Origin: Rhyacophila brunnea
Lineage: Eukaryota; Arthropoda; Insecta; Trichoptera; Rhyacophilidae
NCBI GenBank assembly: GCA_022495005.1
Contig: JAGYXB010000446.1
Coordinates: 124,001 to 188,000, forward strand
DNA length: 64,000 nt
Direction: 5' to 3'
The position numbers and the translations under genes are program-made. The notes under the pieces are model-generated. The model saw nothing but the letters and a program-made list of their open reading frames with translations, had not been told where the DNA came from and searched no databases. Below, piece after piece: positions 33,041-43,442 of the stretch (position 1 is the first letter of the stretch; every line of letters starts with the position of its first letter).

Positions 33041-35389
33041 AGGTACTATGGTAAATATATGACTGACATAGAATATAGTTACTTACTGTAACGTTTATAT
33101 ACTAGATACACACATTAAAATAACACAAAATTACATTATCGTAACAAAGAATTGGCAAGACATTTAAGAATCTTAAGTGAATATAAAATGTAGATTCACT
33201 TAATATACTTATTATATTTTTAATTAAATATATACATTATTATTACTACTTTTTTCATCACGTGATTTATGCAATTGTTTGTTTGAAACTAAATCCTGCA
33301 ATCTAGGCTCCAATTTTGTGGTGTGAATAATAGATGCGATATATGGTTGTCTGTTAAAGTTTAATTTATTCATCGTAGATTTTTCCCCAAAAATATGGGT
33401 AAGTATCTACTTCAAAATAAAGAAGCCATTTGATGAGTATGCTTAACTATATTTAGATATACCTCAAGTGAAAGTCTTCATTCTTGCCATAGGATATTTA
33501 ATTTGAAATGTAATTTTTAATGTTCGATATGAAGAAATCAAAGTCACGCGGGACACACTTTGTGAACCCGTGATCTAAATGAAAGAAATTTTATATAAAA
33601 ACTAAAATAATTTTATTTGAGGTGAAGACAAAATGATACTTACAATGCCTCTTCTCTTCTCGTCCATTTCTCATGACTGAAGATCATGATCCTTCTGAAA
33701 TGCAGTCAACTTCTATGCGACCAAGACTCTCCACCTGTCACGGCGAAGGCTGACTATATTCAGGCCCTGACCGTGACACTGAATTGCGAATTACAGTGGC
33801 AGTAATAGTTATTGATTATCTTCGAATGCAATGCGGTAACCTGTTCGTAATAAATGAAGAGTTTTGATTATATTATAGTTCATTAAAATTATTACCATTT
33901 AGATACTATGCAATAATTTTCTATTAACAGTTTACTATATTACATTCGAAGTATGAGCAATAACTAGCACTACCATCGAAATTTACAGTTTCGTGTTACT
34001 GTTTGACTATATCTACTAGTGGGCCTTCCTTACGGTGATCATTCTGCTTTTTTCAGCGCGGCAGAGTGAAGACTATCCCCAGTAAGTTACTTTAACTACA
34101 CATATTGAAAGAAAGAGAAATTTCATATTATGTATTAAAATATATGAACTTCGTATATTTTTATATATATAGAATTTACATACATATGTATACATATATA
34201 TTTATATATATATATGTATATATACCTACTTATGAGCTGACCGGTAGTCTGCAGCCGGAAAATTTTCTAATCAATCGGACCAAAATTAAATTAGAAATAT
34301 AATATTTTTTTAAAACACGCTGACTATATGAAATTAATGAATTATATCGTTGAATGTTAAACCTATGACTCGTTAGGCAATGAAATTCAATAAATACAAT
34401 ACGATAAAGCACAATGATATGAATTATCACGTATTTTACAATTTTACCTGATATATTTGGAATTTATACCTACATGTATTTGGCTATTATCAATAAACAT
34501 ATTATTTAGTAAAAAAAAAATATCGGCCTACTGGGATTTCTCTCATTGTTATGGCGGGCGCTAAGCCAATCTGCCGATGTTTGTAGCAACATACAGTATT
34601 ATGTAAATATTTGATGTTGATTGTGAAAGCTAAACATATTCAAATCAATATAATAATTAGGTATTTATTACTGTAGGTATTGGATGTACAGATTTAATAA
34701 AATGTGTTTTTTTTCTGTATGTCTTGAACATCCCACGTGGTGATAAATTTTCATCTGCTCGAAAGGCATGTTCACACAGTTTTTTGGTCACGCTTTGTGT
34801 ATTTTTATATCGTTTTGATGCATTCTTCAGTGGCCGGGAATAAATAAAAGTGATATTCCGGATTTTCACAAATAAAAGCCAGAATTTCAAAAATGCTTTA
34901 TAGCCTCTCTTCACGCATTTCACGACACTAAAACATTTTTAAAGATTCCTTGATTTTAATTTATAAAATGCTCACTTCTTTTGATAAGAAAGACGTCATA
35001 CCACAGTAGGTATGCAATTGTATACCTAAGCACAATTCATGACAATAATATTAACTATTACAACACTCAAAGACCTCTTGATTATATACAGTATAATACA
35101 AGTATTATATATCTTTTGTTCTACAATTCTTTTTTATATGGCCGCACAATGGGGTGGTTTTTACAAGTTCTGATTTTTTTAGATTAATCAACAGGATAAA
35201 AATAATAAGTAATTGACACAATAGCAGGGTGACACAGAAAACATAATTAAATCAAACAGTAAATACAGTTACTTATGAAAAATACATGGGAAAGAGTTAT
35301 TGAAAATTATAAAATAATAAAAACACATTATTGCCATACTCTCTCGCATCGAAAATATTAACGCATTCGCTGCTGAATAGATAATGAGA
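33041..35389. other. AT-rich DNA with a TA-rich microsatellite
   Basis: About 34140-34230 is a mixed (TA)n/(CATA)n tract. The minus-strand frame 34657-34923 (88 codons, basic) is not recognised. No gene supported. Confidence 0.45.
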
Positions 35390-35480
35390 TTTTAATTGCC
35401 CCCTTTAAAATGCACGTTAATTACATCGATCGGCCGCCTGGTCATTACGCGCCGTGTGCGTCTTCCGCGTCCAAAGTATT
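35390..35480. promoter_or_regulatory. Candidate conserved non-coding element
   Basis: A compact block with kept CpGs: GCACGTTAATTAC (E-box-like plus homeodomain-like), ATCGATCGGCCGCC, TCATTACGCGCCGTG. It stands out from the flanking AT-rich sequence. Regulatory role is inferred from composition and motifs. Confidence 0.25.
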
Positions 35481-35884
35481 AATATTAAATTGGACGTGTT
35501 AGCAAAATAGATTAAAAATACCAACACAAATTAGCAATAATCCTTCATATTTAAATATACACATTTTTTTATCAACTACGTCATACCTATGATATGCATT
35601 TATGGGTTTCCAACAAACCACTCTTATTGTATCTACATAGGTAGAGTTAATTTTATACTGTATTCGTTTGTATTTATATGTTTACAATATAATAACATGT
35701 GCAGTAGCAGACCTAGATGTTTATGAGCAGAGTCGCTTAGGAGATCTGATTTTATTTTTCAGATGCTCAATGGAAATATTTGCTCGACACAAAAGTTGGG
35801 AAAATACAATGAGATTGGGGGAAATTAGAAAAATACTTATTTTTTGTTATCCACTACTTTTGGAGTAGCTAGTATAACGTTCGC

Positions 35885-36000
35885 CTCATGGTAGAATGCG
35901 AAGTGTCTGAGTATAGGGAATATATATGGAAAAGTATGGTATTCCACGGTTGAAGCGACGAGAAGCTATAAGTAGTAGGCAGAGTAAATATGGAAGTGAG
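35885..36000 (+). repeat. SINE family S1, 3' fragment
   Basis: AAGTGTCTGAGTATAGGGAAT, ATTCCACGGTTGAAGCGACG, AAGCTATAAGTAGTA match the 3' part of the copy at 27640-27990. Head and body are missing. Confidence 0.65.
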
Positions 36001-36393
36001 TGGCAAATGCTGGATTTTCTTAACTCTGCCCCTTCTGCCGCCATAAAAATCTATAAAAAATATATAATGGATATTTTTTCGAATTAGACCCCCCCCCCTT
36101 CCATCTCAACGATTTCTACGGCAACCAGTGTAAGACAAGAGGCGGAAAAGTCGAAAGAGCTAGGGGATGTTATCATCCAGCTAAAGATGATGATATAGCA
36201 AGCATCAGGTATAAGTAGACAGGGCCTAGTGATGATCACGAACTAAGTTCTTTATTTCACTGCGTCATAATTTATATCGAAATACCCCGGGCGACCGCTA
36301 TATTTTTGCAATTTCTCTTTTTTAATTACCTAAATAACCAACAGTGGAAAGCGTCCCCAAAGAGAACAGCTTGTAAAGCAATCCGTCGTCCAA
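36001..36393. other. AT-rich DNA, possible LINE tail
   Basis: AGGCGGAAAAGTCGAAAGAG followed by AAAGATGATGAT (about 36140-36195) looks like a decayed RTE-like 3' end on the plus strand. This is weak. Confidence 0.3.
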
Positions 36394-36620
36394 TCAGGGC
36401 CCCCACAGTCTCCGCTTCCCCTTTTTGAATCCCCACCCCACGACGCCGTCAGCCGCCGCAAAGAGGTTAAATAAATTACAATTTATTTCATTTTTGCCGA
36501 CGCGCATAACTCCGCGGGGAACAAAATATCGGCGGCCGCCTGCGCCTGGATTTGGGCCTGGCGGTGGTTTATTGGGCGCTAGCAGGTACGTATTTGGATA
36601 TAAGGTTGCCTTCACTTAAA
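36394..36620. promoter_or_regulatory. GC-rich CpG island-like block
   Basis: One of the most GC-rich blocks of the window, with CCGACGCGCATAACTCCGCG and ATCGGCGGCCGCCTGCGC, a CCAAT word upstream (about 36388) and a good splice donor CTAGCAG|GTACGT near 36585. Open frames exist on both strands but neither starts with a plain ATG here. It may be a promoter with an untranslated exon; no gene can be named. Confidence 0.3.
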
Positions 36621-36720
36621 TTCAATTATTTAATTTAACTTATAATAATAAAAAATATATTCGACATTTAAGTTTAATGTCTACCAACTTAATCTGTTCT
36701 GTACCATTCAAAACTATTTT

Positions 36721-37299
36721 CTACCGATTAGTGACGAAGGGTGGAGGTAGGCTGTTATGATCCGACATAAATAGTCCGCAATAAACTTTGTCAGTTATAC
36801 GTATTTGTTTACACAGAAGACTACAATTGACAGATGGTGTTGGTTAGTTTTTAAAGTTCAATTAAACTCTGACTGAACCAAACCGTAATAGATAATAGTA
36901 AAAAAATCGTCTATCTATAGAATATCAACAATTATGCCAATTTTCGATATTTTATAGCTGATAGAATACTATTTTTTATCAACTGTGATTTGGTTTAGGC
37001 TGGCCTTAATGAATTAAAAAAAACTAACTACCTAATAACATGCGTAATATGTACCTATTCTTAATTCAACGAAAACAAATAAATATGAATGAAGAAGTTT
37101 GCGCAATGTTATCGTATCGCCCAAAAAACTGTTATGATTTTGTTTAGGCAAGGTTTAATTAATCCTTAAAAACTTGCTAAGTAACACCATTTGTAAATTG
37201 TATCAATAAAAACCACTACGAATGACTGTCAGAGTTTAATGTGCACTTTTTATGTCGGATCATCACAGTCTACCTCCACCCTTCGCAACTGCTATCGGT
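36721..37299. mobile_element. Family A foldback MITE, copy 2
   Basis: The element is 36729-37291: left end TAGTGACGAAGGGTGGAGGT, right end ACCTCCACCC then TTCGCAACTG. The flanks CTACCGAT (36721-36728) and CTATCGGT (37292-37299) agree at 6 of 8 bases, a decayed 8-bp duplication as made by hAT transposases. Inside are the mirrored TTGGTTAGTTTTTAAA and AAAAAACTAACTA blocks. Non-coding. Confidence 0.85.
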
Positions 37300-38096
37300 A
37301 TAGTCTAAGCTGGAGCATAGTTGTATCAAGTAGACTCCTTTCTGCTTTACACGTTTTCTCCAGACTTCTAGTACACTCACAAGTCTTTCAGTAGACTATC
37401 GCTCTACAAAAACCGTTCGATATCTTTCCCATTTCGTGTAGGTAATTTTGAAAGAACGAAAATAAAACATATATCTACCCGTTATCCAGAGATTATGTAC
37501 GACAGGAAGACTGCATTTTTGGGCTAAAAAAATCCATGATTAGAACAAGGACGCCTATACCGAAGTGTTCTGGACAGCAGACAATTATATTAGTCAAGAT
37601 GGTCCTAACGGAGGTCAGCTTTCGATAGGGTATGGCACAATGATTAGAAAAACACTACAACATCTGTATTTAAATATAAAATATTATTTCCTTATACATT
37701 ATTAAAAATTTCATTTCTAATTGAACAATAGGTATTTACCGAAACGATTTAAAATGTTATGTGTCAATTTACTGACAGATGCGATTTAGGGTTGCAATAA
37801 TAAAAATTATTCCAAATGCACACATCTCTTGTTTCTAATTATGTCAAAAAGATCTTGCCATAGATAATTATTGCCCGCGTCACAACATCTCATTGTCACT
37901 TCATGTGGACGTTTACACAATATGATTAAAATAATCTGATAGATTGTGTCTAACCAGATTGCCACATGTGGATGAGGTTTAATATTGTCGATTGGGTATG
38001 TAGGTACCTACCTGAAAATGTTTATTTTTAACGAATAAAAATTACAGTTGTTACATTTACAGTTACGCAATATTATCATAGATATTGTCTAAAAAA
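37300..38096. other. AT-rich DNA, no feature
   Basis: Nothing recognised. Confidence 0.5.
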
Positions 38097-38663
38097 CTAT
38101 TCAGCAGTTTCGAGGCGTGGAGGTAGTTAAGGGGGTAGGGCGTTAAGTTTCGACATAAATAGTGCACGCTTAACGTTGTTCCGTCATACTTATTTGTTTT
38201 CATTGAACTAAGAATATACTTTGCAGGTGGTTCAATTAAATTTTAATTAAACTCTGCCTAAGCCAAAACATCCTAGTTTAAGTATGATATGGGCGATTCG
38301 ACAAAATAGTGCATACTTTTTTCAGTCATAGGTGCTTATTTATTTTTGTTGAATTAAGTATAGGTACATATTTTACTCATGGTGTTGGTTAGTTTTTTTC
38401 CAAATTCTATCTATAAAATATCCAAAATGCTGTATGGTGTAATGTCATAATTTTAGATATTTTATAGATAAACGAATATTTTTTGACTATTATCTACTAT
38501 GGATAAAGAAGGGTTTATTTGAATTTTAAAAACTAACAAAGACTATCTATACGTTGTAGTCTTAGTGCAATGAAAACAAATACGTTTGACTGACAAAGTT
38601 AAGTGTGCACTATTTATGTCGAATCTTAACAGCCTACCGCCACCCTTCGCCATTGCAATTCAG
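38097..38663. mobile_element. Family A foldback MITE, copy 3
   Basis: Element 38105-38655. The left end is damaged (CAGTTTCGAGGCGTGGAGG) and the right end is CGCCACCC then TTCGCCATTG. The flanks CTATTCAG and CAATTCAG match at 7 of 8 bases. Interior blocks as in the other copies. Confidence 0.85.
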
Positions 38664-39079
38664 TGTAATCATTACACTGGTATATTGAAAATAAAGTAAA
38701 ATGCCAACTGAAATAAATACCTACATCACAATTGATTGAAAGGATATTAACTGCATATTTCCTAATAAAAGAAGGCTGTTAATTAATACGTGGTCATTAA
38801 AATTGCATTAAAACAAAGATTTTTGTTAATTCTACGATATTAATCTTGACAACTGTTTCAGGCTGTAAACCTAAACTAATCGTAAATAGTCGTTTTGAAA
38901 ATGGAATATCTCAACATCTTCCGAAGTTACATGTTAAAACTTCTTGGAGGTAACGCATTTGTAACAATATTCTTGACGAGTCGTTATATTGGTCAGAAAA
39001 AAATATTTAACAGAATATCAGACAATCAATTTATTAAAAAACACTTTTTTAAGTACCTATTCATAAACTTCATGCAATA
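38664..39079. other. AT-rich DNA, no feature
   Basis: Nothing recognised. Confidence 0.5.
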
Positions 39080-39196
39080 AAAGAGCGGTGAACCATGCAA
39101 GAAGACTGGCGAGCGACAGGGACTCTTCGAGGCGCCTCGTAGCGTCAATATCTTACAACTATGGGGCGGATATGGCCGAAGATGAAGAAGATAGCA
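39080..39196 (+). pseudogene. RTE-like LINE 3' end, L3
   Basis: The frame contains HARRLASDRDSSRRLV, the C-terminal end of a LINE reverse transcriptase, then GGGGCGGATATGGCCGAAGA and a GATGAAGAAGA tail. Same family as 11800-11940 and 13720-13826. 5'-truncated to about 120 bases. Confidence 0.65.
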
Positions 39197-39699
39197 GAGG
39201 TAGATTGAAACGAGGCGAAGGTGAAGGGGTGCGCGCCTATATACAACTGTTGTCGATTGAGCGTGCTCACTCGAGCTCTCGTTTGACTAGATTATTATAG
39301 ACATGGAACGGCTGAACCTTAACGGTAAATTAATTTTACGTTGCATTATGATTATAACAATCGCATAATTATAATGTAATAGTTGTGACGTCACAATACC
39401 TATATTTACTTACTTAGAGAATGATGCACGGCGTTGTTTATTTTTACCACCAATATTCGTGCATTCAAATGTTGTACTAATAATTATATTAAAAATTAGA
39501 CCATTTGACAAAAATATTATACGCAATTAATTGATTCAAGTATTGAAGAATTAATTGATTCAAGTACAAGATTGATGTAATGTTTTGAAATATTTTTGTT
39601 TTCCTACTTCTATTTTGTTTGTCTTATTACATAAATAAAAAAAACATATTTTTTTGGAATTTGTATGTTTTTACACAGATTTTAGGATTTTCACAGGTT
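39197..39699. other. AT-rich DNA with a CRE word
   Basis: The first 100 bases are GC-richer. TGACGTCA occurs at about 39386. Two near-identical words GAATTAATTGATTCAAGTA lie near 39520-39565. Confidence 0.45.
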
Positions 39700-39800
39700 T
39701 TTTTTTTTAATTTTCTCGAAATCTCGAGAATTCAAAATTTCATCATTTCGGGAAATCCCGAATCTCGAGATTGAGATTTTCTCGGGAAATACCCAACTCT
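39700..39800 (-). mobile_element. TE end rich in CTCGAGA palindromes
   Basis: Overlapping inverted words (AAATCTCGAGA, CGGGAAATCCCG, CTCGAGATTGAGATTTTCTCG) end in AATACCCAACTCT. Read on the minus strand this starts AGAGTTGGGTATTTCCCGAG, like the tip of a hAT-type element. The other end was not found. Confidence 0.4.
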
Positions 39801-40465
39801 TCGTATAGGTATGCTTCAACTCCGGTGCTAGTATGAAAATGATGTAATATATTCTAAAAATATATATGTTTTACATATATATTCTATTTATATATATATT
39901 TATTTATTTATTACTAGATATTATATTAATACAATTGAATATCATTAAATTTGATCTAATTTTATGCGAGTTAATCAAACAAAGAGACGTATCAGTGTAG
40001 TAAAAAGTGTAAAGTTATAAAACGTACTACTACTTTAATATTATATTATTATCAATACTAGCTTTTTATGACGCGTACTTATGACTAACAAGTGCATACG
40101 AATGCACTACCTACCATAGTCTTCGCCCTATCTCCTTCCAAAAGTTACTCTTCGCCTAGCGAATATTGGATTGTATTACGACATGTCATTTGCAAAAATA
40201 ATGTAACACAATGTTATTATTATTTGATAGAGTTTTATAATTGAAACTGCCCCCCTTTTAAATGCGGTTCATCGGAGACGAAGGAATAAATAATTCAACG
40301 CAAAATAGGGTGACAACATTTTGCTATTTGCAAAAGACGATTTTTTTATCTAGATTATTTTTATTCAATGAATTATTCACAAGATTTGATAATGTAACAT
40401 TCTTATATTGAACTTACATAATTTAAAATTGGTACGAATATTCAAAAGAGTTTTAGTTAGTTAGT
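39801..40465. other. AT-rich DNA, no feature
   Basis: A short GC-richer spot near 40245-40290 (CTGCCCCCCTTTTAAATGCG, CGGAGACGAAGG). Nothing else. Confidence 0.45.
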
Positions 40466-41198
40466 GTCTGGCTGCGCTTTTGTGAACTATATAAAGGGGG
40501 GTTCAGCATTTGGATGTTGGTGAAGGACAGCAGAAAGGTTACATGTAAATTGTACGTAAAATAATTCACCTTGGCACAGTTCGCCGTGAGCTTTCTTATC
40601 GGAAAGAGATGACCCTATACTATACGGTCTCCAATTTTATTAGATTCTATATGAACATTAATTCAATTTTCATAGCTGATTTTGGCAAAATTCATGAATA
40701 ATTAAAGGATTAAAACCTAACCTAACATAACAAATAATCCAGTATATCGGCAATTTACAAAATTTGTTTACTGCTGGCTTCCTGTAAACCGTAAACCAAC
40801 AAAAACCCTGTTTTATTTGGACATGAATTTTATGTTAGTACAATACGACTCAAAGAGGTTGCACGGTCTTTAATATACGACCATATATTTCCTATACAGT
40901 ATTTCATGGTGAAGTGTGCTACGGCGAACTGCATACGTACAAATTTCCGGACACGGTCTGGCTCCGCTTTTGTGGGCTATATAAACTATAAAGGGGGGTT
41001 GAGGATTTGGATGTTGGTGAGGGACAGCAGAAGCAGGGGGTGTCCAGGCACTGACATTTGATGTTAAGCTGGTCCAGACTGCTGACTCTTAGGGCACTCT
41101 TCTGACTCCCAGATCCTGCACGCATACACTCGTTGCTGATTGTTATGAATAGCACTCTTGCTTTCATATAAATCAACCGGAACTTTCTTTATATGGAT
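40466..41198. repeat. Repeat C, copy 1, carrying a family B MITE between 70-bp direct repeats
   Basis: 40956-41198 matches 62800-63060 in inverted orientation (CTGGTCCAGACTGCTG, TCTGACTCCCAGATCCTGCACGC, CACTCTTGCTTTCATATAAATC, ACTTTCTTTATAT). Its first part (40956-41033) is also present at 40466-40536 on the other side of the MITE: both contain GTCTGGCT, GCGCTTTTGTG or CCGCTTTTGTG, TATATAAA, AAGGGGGGTT, GATGTTGGTGA and GACAGCAGAA. Class unknown. Confidence 0.7.
40537..40955 (+). mobile_element. Family B foldback MITE, copy 6, nearly complete
   Basis: Starts GGTTACATGTAAATTGTACG and ends GTACAAATTTCCGGACACG. Both ends are close to copy 4 (16578-16972) and copy 7 (54153-54545). Interior: TTTTGGCAAAATTCATGAA, AACCTAACCTAACATAAC, ACATGAATTTTATGTTAG, CAAAGAGGTTG. 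419 bp, non-coding. Confidence 0.85.
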
Positions 41199-41648
41199 GT
41201 TGACAGCAGAGGTGGAGGTAGGCTGTTAAGATCCACCATAGATAGTACAGACTAAACTTTGTCAGTCAAACATATTTGTTTTCATCGAACTAAGACTACA
41301 ATTTACAGAGGGTATTGGTTAGTTTTTAAAATTCAATTAAACCCTGCGAAACCAAGCCATAATAGATAATAGTAAAAAAATATTATTATGTTATATATAT
41401 TATGACATTAAATCATACATAATTTTGGATATTTAACATATAGAAAATTATTTTTTAACTAAGTACTATAGTTTGGTTTAGTCAGGATTTAATGAATTAT
41501 AAAAAAAACTAACCATCAACATGACGTGTAATACTATTATGTATTCTTAATTCAACGAAAACAAATACAAATGTCTGACAAAGTTGAATGTGCACTGTTT
41601 ATGTCGGATCTTAACAGCCTACCTCCACCCTTCGCCACTGGTTGACAC
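41199..41648. mobile_element. Family A foldback MITE, copy 4
   Basis: Element 41207-41640: left end CAGAGGTGGAGGTAGGCTG (a short deletion in the tip), right end CTACCTCCACCC then TTCGCCACTG. The flanks GTTGACAG and GTTGACAC agree at 7 of 8. At 434 bp it is shorter than copies 2 and 3. Confidence 0.85.
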
Positions 41649-43442
41649 TTAGTAGGAAATCAATTTATGAATCGGTGAATTACGGTGATTGACGCTAATA
41701 ATGACTCCGTAATCGAATTGATTGCCTGTAAGGCGACAATAATATAGATTAGAGATAGGATGGAAATAGTGATATAAGGGCGACCATAATTGGTTCCACC
41801 AGCGTCTTTCTCCCGTTTCTTATGTTGGCGTCTTGTGTCACAGAGTGTAAATGCGATGTCATAGCTGTCATATAATATGTATGTATAATATGTCGGAATG
41901 GCATATATGTGATCATATACACTAAAACGCTCTTACTAGTGCTCTTATATGTGCCAGATCGTCATTGTGTGTAATTTCACCATAAGTATGAACAATCTTT
42001 TTAGAATGTTTTAAAAAACTTTTTTTAAAGTTCCCAAAAAAAGTTGCGTCTGATGTAGAGGTGAGTTGGAAATACTGTCACCAGTTTGTGTACTCAAGTA
42101 TCGGATGAAACTACCCATACTCAGTACATGTGGCCCAATAAACTTGTTCCAAAAAACTTGATATCATCGCGAGTCGCTGGCTAGTTGGTAGACTTTCAAT
42201 ACTATTTATATTAAATGCGCGCGAGCGAGGTAGCACTTGAATACACTTATATTTTAATTTATTAGTATATGCATGCGAATGACATAATCTTATGGATTAA
42301 CAAATAGGTCATAAATTTTCTGTAGCAGCATATTATTCCCTTGGAAATGTAGTGAGGTGACGCAGTTTACAATAAAAAAATCATTGTTATTCATTTTACG
42401 TTAACAAGAATATGATAACATAACATAAAAACAACTCATAAATTTAAAATGTGTTTAAATTTTTATAATAAATGGGGCATTTCGAGAAGCCCAGCTCAGT
42501 GTATTTTTAGGGATTCTATTGACACCGATATTTGAAATACTAATATGGAGTTAAGTTTTAATTCCAGTTTAGTATGAGACTTATGTCGCATACGCCCGCC
42601 AACCGCTCTATATAGTATTCCAAATATTAGTAAGTATTTTGGAACAAGTTTTGATACCAAGTATTTTTTTGCTACTGGTAGTAAGTATACTTAGTCTTCA
42701 AAATCGACCAGTTTTCCCACCTACACTAATAGTCTGATGCTTTTAAGATGAGTGCCTTACACATTACTATCATCACTGTCGTTACAAGAGATACCCACTA
42801 CCTAAAGAAGCATTGCTTTTATAATTGTGAAAATAAATCAAAATAACTATTTTAGAATTTATTCAATAAAAAGGTTGTCACCCTAATTGCGAACACGACA
42901 GTCCATTGGTCGTTTATCAGAGATCATCCCTCATAACAAAACCAACAATGCGATTGTATATATTATACTTTCGTGTACTCCGTTAGACACATGTCACCAT
43001 GTTATATTCTGATCTGATATTCTTCGCTGCCTCTTCACAATTGCGATTTGGAGACATCTGGGTCGCATTATAGCCACACAATGAATTATATTACTTGCAA
43101 TGGGGATCAAAATGATTTTATACGCAACCTGTTGTGTCGTGGACATTGTGGTATTGGACATTTTTCATTATTGTTTATTTTCAAGCATTAACATATTTCA
43201 ACATACTTACCTGATATACCTAAGAAACATATCATTAAGAAAAAATATTGCTGGGTACCAAGACAAATATGCATCCGTAGAGTTCTAGCTAATGCGATTT
43301 ATTAACAGTAGTGAACTGTACCATACCTGATCATAATGATATTAATTAACAACTGTGTGTTTGCACTTGCACTTGTTAAATTTTGTTGTTATTGGCGACT
43401 ATCTTTTGATATTTTCAATCAATATACCTATTTTTAACGATA
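41649..43442. other. AT-rich DNA, no feature
   Basis: 1.8 kb with short random frames; nothing recognised. Confidence 0.5.

Noticed and set aside
36394..36615. Proline- and glycine-rich frames on both strands as coding exons
   Set aside because: Both strands are open only because of GC-rich composition, and the frames rely on non-ATG starts.
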